64,000 nucleotides of DNA from Algicella marina. GTDB taxonomy: Bacteria > Pseudomonadota > Alphaproteobacteria > Rhodobacterales > Rhodobacteraceae. The DNA is taken from the NCBI RefSeq assembly GCF_009931615.1, contig NZ_CP046620.1, positions 558,001-622,000 on the forward strand, written 5' to 3'. This document shows, in pieces, positions 35,299 through 42,239 of the stretch. Position numbers and translations under genes: made by a program. Each line of letters begins with the position of its first letter. Positions within the stretch are counted from its first letter, which is position 1. Below the pieces are notes generated by a model. The model worked only from the letters and a program-made list of their open reading frames with translations. It searched no databases and was not told the DNA's origin.

Positions 35299-36064
35299 AA
35301 GTGTGGTATCGGCACGTGGTCTGAACCTCGTATTCGAGACGGGAGACGGGCCGGTACAGGCGCTCTCCGATGTGAACCTCGAGATCGGCTCGGGCGAGTT
35401 CGTGAGCTTCATTGGCCCGTCGGGCTGCGGAAAGACGACTTTTCTGCGGGTGGTCGCGGATCTGGAGCAGCCGACCGGCGGTGCGGTGACGGTGAATGGA
35501 ATGAGCCCGGAAGCGGCGCGCAAGGCGCGGGCGTATGGCTACGTGTTCCAGGCGGCGGGCCTGTATCCGTGGCGGACGATCGGCGGCAACGTGGCTTTGC
35601 CGCTGGAGATCATGGGATATTCCAGGGCCGAACGCGCGGAGCGGGTGGCGCGGGTGCTGGAACTGGTGGAACTCGGCGGGTTCGCGGGCAAGTTCCCGTG
35701 GCAGCTTTCGGGCGGCATGCAGCAGCGGGCGAGCATCGCGCGGGCGCTGGCGTTCGATGCCGACATCCTGCTTATGGACGAGCCCTTCGGTGCGCTGGAC
35801 GAGATCGTGCGCGACCGGCTGAACGAAGAGTTGCTGGCACTATGGGCGCGGACAGGCAAGACGACGCTGTTCGTGACGCATTCGATTCCCGAGGCGGTGT
35901 ATCTTTCGACGAAGATCGTGGTGATGAGCCCGCGTCCCGGGCGAATCCGCGACGTGATCGACAGCCCGCTGCCGAAGGAACGGCCGTTGGAAATTCGCGA
36001 TACGCCAGAGTTCATTGCCGTGGCACATCGGGTGCGAGAAGGGCTGAGGGCGGGGCATGATTAG
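35291..36064 (+). CDS. ABC importer ATP-binding subunit (nitrate/taurine/thiamine-precursor type)
   Basis: A 257-aa ATPase. Walker A GPSGCGKTT, signature LSGGMQQR and Walker B ILLMDEPFGALDE are intact. The start GTG at 35291 overlaps the upstream gene. It belongs with two permeases and an NMT1/THI5-like binding protein downstream, so a pyrimidine or pyrimidine-precursor importer is the best call from its place behind hydA. Confidence 0.93.
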   Translation: MVESVVSARGLNLVFETGDGPVQALSDVNLEIGSGEFVSFIGPSGCGKTTFLRVVADLEQPTGGAVTVNGMSPEAARKARAYGYVFQAAGLYPWRTIGGNVALPLEIMGYSRAERAERVARVLELVELGGFAGKFPWQLSGGMQQRASIARALAFDADILLMDEPFGALDEIVRDRLNEELLALWARTGKTTLFVTHSIPEAVYLSTKIVVMSPRPGRIRDVIDSPLPKERPLEIRDTPEFIAVAHRVREGLRAGHD

Positions 36065-36107
36065 GGCGGTCGGGCGCGGCGCAGGGGCTCCGGCCCGCAG
36101 GGCGGGC

Positions 36108-36145
36108 ACGGGGGCTTTGCCCCCGTCTGAAATGCAACATTTCAG
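36108..36145. repeat. Two adjacent perfect hairpins between ABC genes
   Basis: ACGGGGGC-TTT-GCCCCCGT (36108-36126) is followed without gap by CTGAAATG-CAA-CATTTCAG (36127-36145). Each is an 8-bp perfect stem with a 3-nt loop. The pair lies in the 123-base gap between the ATPase and permease genes and could be a dispersed palindromic element or a differential-expression stem. Confidence 0.75.
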
Positions 36146-36187
36146 CGGAGCCCGGTCGAACCCTCCGGTCCGGCGGGCTTGGCTGCG

Positions 36188-37051
36188 ATGAGGTCGGTCC
36201 TGCCCGTACTGACGGTTGTCGCCGCGATCCTCGTGATCTGGTACGGCGCGGCCGTCTGGCTGAACTCCGCCTGGGCACAGGACCGGGCGGCCCGGGCGGA
36301 TGTGGAGCTGAGCCTCGGCGCCCTGGTCGCTGACACTCTCTCTCAGGACAAGCCGAAGCTGCCGGCGCCGCACCAGGTGGCCGTGGAACTGTGGGAGACG
36401 GTGGCCGAGAAGAATGTGACCTCCAAGCGCAGCCTTGTGTATCATGGCTGGATTACCCTGTCGGCGACGCTGCTTGGCTTTACGCTGGGCACCGGGCTCG
36501 GCATCCTACTGGCCATCGGGATCGTACATGACCGGGCGATGAACAATTCGGTGATGCCGTGGCTGATCGCGAGCCAGACGATCCCGATCCTGGCCATCGC
36601 GCCGATGATCATCGTCGTGCTCAATTCCGTCGGCATCTCGGGGCTGTTGCCGAAGGCGCTGATTTCCACCTATCTCAGTTTCTTTCCTGTTGCGGTCGGC
36701 ATGGTGAAGGGCTTGCGCAGCCCTGACGCGATGCAACTCGACCAGATGCGGACGTGGAATGCGTCCCGCTCTCAGGCGTTCGCCAAGCTGCGCTGGCCGT
36801 CGGCGATGCCCTATCTCTTCGCCTCGCTGAAGATCGCGGTCGCGGCCGCGCTGGTTGGGGCGATTGTTGGCGAATTGCCTGCCGGAGCGGCCGGCGGGCT
36901 GGGCGCGCGGTTGCTGGCGGGCAGCTACTACGGGCAGACGATCCAGATCTGGTCCGCCCTCTTTGCCGCGGCGGCACTGGCCGCGGTGATGGTGGGGCTG
37001 ATCGGGCTGGTGCAGCGGGTGGTGCTGGCGCGGATGGGGATGGTGCGATGA
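36188..37051 (+). CDS. ABC importer permease subunit 1
   Basis: A 287-aa inner-membrane permease with about six hydrophobic segments (first at VLPVLTVVAAILVIWYGAAVW) and the coupling-type loop MRTWNASRSQAFAKLRWPSAMPYLFASLKIAVAAALVGAIVGEL. The ATG at 36188 is preferred over a TTG at 36179. It pairs with a second permease downstream to form the heterodimeric channel. Confidence 0.88.
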   Translation: MRSVLPVLTVVAAILVIWYGAAVWLNSAWAQDRAARADVELSLGALVADTLSQDKPKLPAPHQVAVELWETVAEKNVTSKRSLVYHGWITLSATLLGFTLGTGLGILLAIGIVHDRAMNNSVMPWLIASQTIPILAIAPMIIVVLNSVGISGLLPKALISTYLSFFPVAVGMVKGLRSPDAMQLDQMRTWNASRSQAFAKLRWPSAMPYLFASLKIAVAAALVGAIVGELPAGAAGGLGARLLAGSYYGQTIQIWSALFAAAALAAVMVGLIGLVQRVVLARMGMVR

Positions 37052-37235
37052 GTTTGGCGCGGGTCGGGCTTGGGGTGCGGGCACAGAATTCTGCCGGGAA
37101 GCGGTTCAGGGGCAAGTCTGCCCTGAACGCGCCACCTTCAGTTTTCTGCGGGTCACGCCCGCGTCAAGGACATGCCCGCCATCGGCGCGGACCCATGACC
37201 GTGGCGCGAGCCACGCCGGCGGCAGGGAGAAACGC

Positions 37236-38078
37236 ATGCTGATCGTGGCGGCCTTGGCTGTCTGGATTGCGGGCTGGGCGCTCAACCACTGGCTGGCGCG
37301 GCGACGGGAGCGGTGGGTGCCGCTGATCTCGGCCTTGATCTTCGGAGCGACGCTGCTGCTGATCTGGGAACTTCTGGTGCGGGGGCTGGCCGTGCCGGCA
37401 GTGATCCTGCCGCCGCCTTCGGCCATCGCGGCGCGGCTGGCGGACCCGGCGACGCAAGGTCTGCTCTGGGGCGATTTCGTGCAGACTTTCGTGAAGGGCG
37501 CCCTGTCCGGCTTCGTGATCGGCAGCGGCGCGGCCTTCGTGGTGGCGGTTGTCACCGACAGGTCGCCGTTTCTCCAGCGCGGCTTGTTGCCAGTGGGCAA
37601 TTTCGTGGCTGCGCTGCCGATCATCGGCATGGCGCCGATCATGGTGATGTGGTTCGGTTTCGGCTGGCAATCCAAGGCCGCCATCGTCGTCGTCATGGTG
37701 TTCTTTCCCATGCTGGTGAACACGGTCGCCGGACTGAAGGAAACGGACGCGCTACAGCGTGACCTGATGCGCACTTATGCGGCCGGCTACTGGCAGACAT
37801 TACTGAAGCTGAGGTTGCCGGCAGCGGCGCCGTTCATCTTCAACGGGCTGAAGATCGCATCCACACTTGCGCTGATCGGGGCGATCGTCGCAGAATTCTT
37901 CGGATCACCGACGCGCGGCATGGGGTTCCGGATCTCGACCGAGGTGGGGCGGCTTTCGCTCGACATGGTCTGGGCCGTGATTGCGGTGGCGGCGGTGGCC
38001 GGTTCCGCGTTCTATGGTGGGATAGCGCTCCTGGAGAGAGCGGCCACCTTCTGGCATCCTTCCCAACGGGAGAGGTGA
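37236..38078 (+). CDS. ABC importer permease subunit 2
   Basis: A 280-aa permease with a SsuC/TauC-type fold. The coupling loop is MRTYAAGYWQTLLKLRLPAAAPFIFNGLKIASTLALIGAIVAEFF. GGGAG lies before the ATG. It ends 32 bases before the binding-protein start. The 184-base gap from permease 1 holds no gene I trust. Confidence 0.9.
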   Translation: MLIVAALAVWIAGWALNHWLARRRERWVPLISALIFGATLLLIWELLVRGLAVPAVILPPPSAIAARLADPATQGLLWGDFVQTFVKGALSGFVIGSGAAFVVAVVTDRSPFLQRGLLPVGNFVAALPIIGMAPIMVMWFGFGWQSKAAIVVVMVFFPMLVNTVAGLKETDALQRDLMRTYAAGYWQTLLKLRLPAAAPFIFNGLKIASTLALIGAIVAEFFGSPTRGMGFRISTEVGRLSLDMVWAVIAVAAVAGSAFYGGIALLERAATFWHPSQRER

Positions 38079-38110
38079 GGAGCCATTTAGTGTTCAACAA
38101 GGAGACTGAG

Positions 38111-39091
38111 ATGAAACGGGTTTTGACAGGGATCATGGCGCTCGGGCTTTCGGCCGGAGCGGCGGAAGCGGCGGACGAACTGACGCTGCAGCTGAAGTGG
38201 GTGACGCAGGCGCAGTTCGCCGGCTACTACGTGGCGCTGGAGAAGGGGTTCTACGAGGACGCTGATCTCGATGTAGAGATAAAGCCGGGCGGGCCGGACA
38301 TCGCGCCGCCGCAGGTGATCGCGGGCGGCGGGGCCGATGTGATCATCGAGTGGATGCCGGCGGCACTTGCCGCGCGCGAGAAGGGGCTGCCACTGGTGAA
38401 CATCGCGCAGCCGTTCAAGCGCTCCGGCATGATGCTGACGTGCCTGAAGGAGACGGGGATCGAGAGTCCCGAGGATTTCAAGGGCAAGACGCTGGGCGTC
38501 TGGTTCTTCGGCAACGAGTTCCCGTTCCTCAGCTGGATGAGCCAACTCGGCATTCCGACCGAGGGCGGCGACGAGGGCGTGGAAGTCCTCAAGCAGGGGT
38601 TCAACGTCGATCCGCTGATCCAGAAGCAGGCGGATTGCGTCTCCACCATGACCTACAATGAGTATTGGCAGGTGATCGACGCAGGGTTTACCCCGGATGA
38701 CCTCGTCGTTTTCAACTACACGGATCAGGGTGTGGCGACGCTGGAAGACGGGATCTACACCACCGAGGAGAATGTCGAAGATCCGGAGATGGCCGATAAG
38801 CTGGCGCGGTTTGTTGCCGCCTCCATGCAGGGGTGGGAGTATGCCCGCGAGAACCCCGACGAGGCGGCGGATATCGTGCTGGAGTATGATGCCACCGGCG
38901 CCCAGACCGAGGAGCACCAGCGGCGGATGATGCGCGAGATCAACAAACTGACGGAAGGGTCCGACGGCACACTGGACGTTTCGGCCGCCGAGACCACCGT
39001 GGACAGCCTGCTGTCCGGGGGAGAAGCACCGGTGATTACCAAGCGGCCGGAAGGCGCATGGACGGACAAGATCACTTCGATGATCGAGTGA
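38111..39091 (+). CDS. NMT1/THI5-like ABC substrate-binding protein
   Basis: A 326-aa periplasmic protein with a signal peptide (MKRVLTGIMALGLSAGAAEA). DELTLQLKWVTQAQFAGYYVALEKGFYEDADLDVEIKPGG is the family opening, and ARFVAASMQGWEYARENPDEAADIVL is conserved. The family carries HMP, pyrimidines and related heterocycles. Located at the end of the hydA-ABC operon, so uracil, thymine or dihydropyrimidine is the probable ligand. GGAG precedes the ATG. Confidence 0.92.
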   Translation: MKRVLTGIMALGLSAGAAEAADELTLQLKWVTQAQFAGYYVALEKGFYEDADLDVEIKPGGPDIAPPQVIAGGGADVIIEWMPAALAAREKGLPLVNIAQPFKRSGMMLTCLKETGIESPEDFKGKTLGVWFFGNEFPFLSWMSQLGIPTEGGDEGVEVLKQGFNVDPLIQKQADCVSTMTYNEYWQVIDAGFTPDDLVVFNYTDQGVATLEDGIYTTEENVEDPEMADKLARFVAASMQGWEYARENPDEAADIVLEYDATGAQTEEHQRRMMREINKLTEGSDGTLDVSAAETTVDSLLSGGEAPVITKRPEGAWTDKITSMIE

Positions 39092-39098
39092 GTGAAAT

Positions 39099-39127
39099 GC
39101 CGGGCCCGGTGCGAGGCCGTGCCCGGC
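39099..39127 (+). terminator. Possible hairpin after the ABC operon
   Basis: GCCGGGC (39099-39105) pairs with GCCCGGC (39121-39127) over a 15-nt loop. No T-run follows, so it is only a candidate. Confidence 0.35.
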
Positions 39128-39296
39128 AGCAATTGCCGATTTATCCGCAGTCTGCCCGGCTTGAGGCCGATTCCGGCGAATTTCCGTCTCCAAACGTGAT
39201 TTTTCGTCGATATACCCGCCTATTGATGGTGTAACCCGTCCGATCCGGCGCTACCCTGCGCGCCGGGTGAACAAAGTGTTTGGAAAGGGGTGACAT

Positions 39297-39911
39297 TTGG
39301 GGGTGATTTCAGGGCTCAGGCGGCTTTTCGGCGGGGGTGTGCCGGAGAAGCAGGCCGAGGGAGTTTATGTGCGTGCGCGGTTGAATGCACGGGTGCAGCC
39401 GATCGACCGCGGCGAGTATTTCGAGGATCCGCTGGACGAGTTTTTGCGGGAGGCGGGCCTCGGAGAGGTGACCGGCGGCGGCACGCAGATGGCGGAAGAG
39501 CCGGCGGGGATCGAGTTCTGCGACGTCGAGATCAGGTTGACTGATGACAGCGACGAGACCGTGGCACTGCTGATCGGCCACCTGGAGGGGCTGGGGGCGC
39601 CGATGGGTTCGCGTCTGATCCGGGAGGGCAGCGAGGAACTGCCGTTCGGGGTTCTGGAAGGACTGGGGTTGTTCCTCAACGGCACCGATCTGGACGAGGA
39701 AATATACAGCACCTCAGACGTCAACCACGTGATCACGGAGTGTCAGCAGCTGATCGCGCAGGGTGATTCTTTTCGTGGGCACTGGCAGGGATCGCGTGAG
39801 ACGGCGCTGTATTTCTATGGGCCGTCATTTGCGGAGATGCGGGCGGCGATCGAAGGGTTCGTGGCCGAATATCCGCTCTGCCAAAGGGCGCGGATCGAGC
39901 AGATCGCCTGA
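39297..39911 (+). CDS. Hypothetical protein (204 aa)
   Basis: A 204-aa acidic cytosolic protein with no signal peptide or membrane segment. I see VEIRLTDDSDETVALLIGHLEGLGAPMGSRL and ALYFYGPSFAEMRAAIEGFVAEYPLCQRARIEQIA, giving a pattern of alternating strands and helices, but recognise no family. The start is TTG at 39297 (AAGGGG 8 bases upstream); a GTG at 39303 is possible. It may be monocistronic. Confidence 0.7.
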   Translation: MGVISGLRRLFGGGVPEKQAEGVYVRARLNARVQPIDRGEYFEDPLDEFLREAGLGEVTGGGTQMAEEPAGIEFCDVEIRLTDDSDETVALLIGHLEGLGAPMGSRLIREGSEELPFGVLEGLGLFLNGTDLDEEIYSTSDVNHVITECQQLIAQGDSFRGHWQGSRETALYFYGPSFAEMRAAIEGFVAEYPLCQRARIEQIA

Positions 39912-40084
39912 AGCGACCCCGCGGCGGAACGCTATTTCCGAGGAAGGCGGCCGCGGTGACATCCTGGAGAATACCGAACTGTGACGAATGCCATTGTCTC
40001 GCAGGGAACTGTGCCGCCAGAATATATCTGAAATGCTAAAGATGTGAATGTGATTGGTTTCAACACGCGGATGGTGTGAGTGCG

Positions 40085-40768
40085 ATGTCCAAGAGCAGGC
40101 TTGAGCGGTGGGATATAAGGGTCGGCATCCTGGTCGGGATGCTGACGCTGATTGGTGGAGCGTACAAACTCTACGGCGATCAACGTGACCGCAGGGCGGC
40201 CTTCGTCGACAATGTGCAGGAAGTGCGGAGCGTGGCGGAGGCGCTCCGGGATTCGATGTATGGCGAGCGGATCTACAGCCAGCTTGAGAACTTCGAGGTT
40301 GCGCTGCAGAAGTGGGACACGCTGGCAGCGCCGCCGCCTGACATCAGGCTGATACCCGAGCAGATTGTCACCAATCGCGCGGATGTGCAGGCCCTGTATA
40401 TCCGGCTTCAACAGAAGATCGACGCATTGGAACTGGCGGGGGACGGCGACACGCTGGGCGAGATCGCGGCTTTGATGGAGCGAGTAAGGATCAATTCCAA
40501 AGGCATGTTCGACCATGCGTTCGCGCGTTTTTCCGACCCCGAGCACGACATGAGCGATCCGGAGGGGTTTGCGGTTCAGAAGGCGCGGTGGGCGGAGATT
40601 TCAGCCACTCTGCGGTCATTGCTGCGCAATGAGACACAAGCCCTGCTGAACTGTGTCGACGACAGGCTTGGGGCGGTGATCGACGACCGCAAGGCCATGC
40701 AGGGCACACTTTGCAAGGCCGAGCGGGAGGCCTATCTTGCGCGGCACGCGGCGATTTTGCGTCAGTAA
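40085..40768 (+). CDS. Membrane-anchored hypothetical protein with helical domain
   Basis: A 227-aa protein with one N-terminal helix (VGILVGMLTLIGGAYKLYG, about 13-31) and a long mostly helical, probably periplasmic or cytosolic domain (VQEVRSVAEALRDSMYGERIYSQLENFEVALQKW). Contains one Cys pair (LLNCVDD and TLCKAE). The ATG at 40085 follows a GTG at 40076. Family not recognised. Confidence 0.65.
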   Translation: MSKSRLERWDIRVGILVGMLTLIGGAYKLYGDQRDRRAAFVDNVQEVRSVAEALRDSMYGERIYSQLENFEVALQKWDTLAAPPPDIRLIPEQIVTNRADVQALYIRLQQKIDALELAGDGDTLGEIAALMERVRINSKGMFDHAFARFSDPEHDMSDPEGFAVQKARWAEISATLRSLLRNETQALLNCVDDRLGAVIDDRKAMQGTLCKAEREAYLARHAAILRQ

Positions 40769-40776
40769 AAGTAGGG

Positions 40777-40974
40777 TTAGCCGCGGTGGCGGGCCAGATC
40801 GCGGGACAGGCTTGCCTCGAAGCTCTTGAAATCCTCCGGCACCGGCAGACCGAGCGAGCGGAATTCCGCGATCTTCTCGCGGATACTCTCCTCGATCTGA
40901 TGTGCGTCCTCCGGCTGGTTGACCATCTGGTCAAGCAGGAGCGAAATACTGGCTTTCAGTGTCTCGAAGCTCAT
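40777..40974 (-). CDS. Small helical protein downstream of the DksA-type gene
   Basis: A 65-aa acidic protein starting MSFETLKASISLLLDQMVNQPEDAHQIEESIREKIAEFRSLGLPVPEDFKSFEASL, ending at 40777. It overlaps the DksA-type gene by 4 bases (ATGA), so the two are translationally coupled. No Cys or enzyme motif; a partner or regulator of the zinc-finger protein is possible. Confidence 0.7.
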   Translation of the reverse strand: MSFETLKASISLLLDQMVNQPEDAHQIEESIREKIAEFRSLGLPVPEDFKSFEASLSRDLARHRG

Positions 40975-41297
40975 GAACACGCCTTTGCACAGGTCCGGCA
41001 GATCGGCGTCTCTGGCAGGATGGCGAGGCGGTCCTCGTCGATGCTTTCGCCGCAACCGGTGCAGACACCGTAGAGCCCGGCCGCAAGCCTGTCCAGTGCC
41101 GCCTGGATGCGGCGCATCTCTTGCTGGCCGGCGGTGCCGAGCCCCTCAAGTACCTCCGTTTCCTCGCGCTCCGTGGCGAAATCCTCGAAGTCGCGGGGCG
41201 GGGTTTCCTCCAGAGTGTCCTCGATCCTGTGGAGGCGGCCATCGAGTTCAGCCATGCGGCGTTCGAGCCGCGCCCTGATCTGATTTCGGTCCTGCAT
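40971..41297 (-). CDS. DksA/TraR-type zinc-finger protein
   Basis: A 108-aa protein. A coiled-coil N-terminus (RARLERRMAELDGRLHRIEDTLEE) is followed by a four-Cys zinc finger VCTGCGESIDEDRL..PICRTC (C79, C82, C100, C103). This is the DksA/TraR layout, shorter than DksA, so a TraR-like RNA-polymerase secondary-channel binder. The ATG at 41297 has GGAAGGAG upstream; the frame is open to 41327. Confidence 0.88.
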   Translation of the reverse strand: MQDRNQIRARLERRMAELDGRLHRIEDTLEETPPRDFEDFATEREETEVLEGLGTAGQQEMRRIQAALDRLAAGLYGVCTGCGESIDEDRLAILPETPICRTCAKACS

Positions 41298-41397
41298 TGT
41301 GGTCTCCTTCCATCGTTTCGCCACCAAGTCTGGCGCAGGTGGTTGCCGGGCGCCTTGATGCGGGTCAATCTTTGTGCGGAAAAAACGGGGACGACGA

Positions 41398-42078
41398 ATG
41401 CGGGAAACCGATCTCTACGCGCCGGTGAAGGCTTATCTGGAAGGTCAGGGCTTCGAGGTGAAGGGCGAGATTGGCAATTGCGACGTGCTGGCCCGGCGCG
41501 GGCAGGAACCGCCGGTGGTGGTGGAACTGAAGCTGACATTCTCGCTGGCGCTGGTGATGCAGGGGACGGCGCGGCAGGCGCTGTTTGATGATGTCTACCT
41601 GGCGGTGCCGGTGTCCGGCGCGAAGGGGTGGAAGCTGCGTTACAAGGATGTCCTGCGGCTGTGCCGCAGGCTGGGGTTGGGACTGCTGGCCGTTGATGTG
41701 AAAACGGGCAGGGTGACGGCGCATCTGGATCCGGGGCCGTATCAGCCGCGCCGGAATGGCAAGCGGGCAGGGCGGCTGTTGCGGGAGTTCGAGCGGCGTG
41801 TGGGTGATCCGGTGACGGGTGGCGTAACAGGCGTGAAGCAGGTCACAGCCTACAGGCAATCGGCGCTGCGGGCGGCAGAATTTCTGGCGGCCTCGGGCCC
41901 GGCGCGGGCGCGCGACGTGGCGGCAGCGACAGGATTCGCGCAAGCGGGAGCGATGTTGCGGGCCGATCATTACGGCTGGTTCGAGAGAGTCGAGCGTGGC
42001 GTCTATGCGCTGACGCCGAAGGGCGTGGAGGGGCTGGCAGAATACGCCGAGGAGGTGGCGGCGCTGGCGGCGGATTGA
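41398..42078 (+). CDS. DUF2161 protein with PD-(D/E)XK nuclease-like signature
   Basis: A 226-aa protein. I recognise MRETDLYAPVKAYLEGQGFEVKGEIGNCDVLA as DUF2161. The residues D29, E43 and K45 (DVLA...VVVELKL) form a PD-(D/E)XK-type core. A C-terminal wHTH-like segment (SALRAAEFLAASGPARARDVAAATG) is compatible with DNA binding. Database labels call it a phosphodiesterase without proof. GGGGA lies before the ATG at 41398. Confidence 0.82.
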   Translation: MRETDLYAPVKAYLEGQGFEVKGEIGNCDVLARRGQEPPVVVELKLTFSLALVMQGTARQALFDDVYLAVPVSGAKGWKLRYKDVLRLCRRLGLGLLAVDVKTGRVTAHLDPGPYQPRRNGKRAGRLLREFERRVGDPVTGGVTGVKQVTAYRQSALRAAEFLAASGPARARDVAAATGFAQAGAMLRADHYGWFERVERGVYALTPKGVEGLAEYAEEVAALAAD

Positions 42079-42239
42079 GGCCTTGCCGGCAATCCGTTCA
42101 TCAATTCAACTGGTTGTCTGACCCATAGCGCTTTGATCGCTTCCTTGTGGGGAGTGACAAATGTCGCATCCGGCATGCGTGCACTGTGTCACCCTTGTCC
42201 CAGAAAGAAATTCACACATCGCTTTTTGGGGGAAATGCC

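Noticed and set aside
37048-37242. A 64-codon frame between the permease genes, starting at the stop codon of permease 1 (ATGA)
   Set aside because: It reads as a Arg/Gly/Ala-rich mixture with no domain-like pattern, spans hairpin-rich DNA and runs into the next permease start. More likely chance than a gene.
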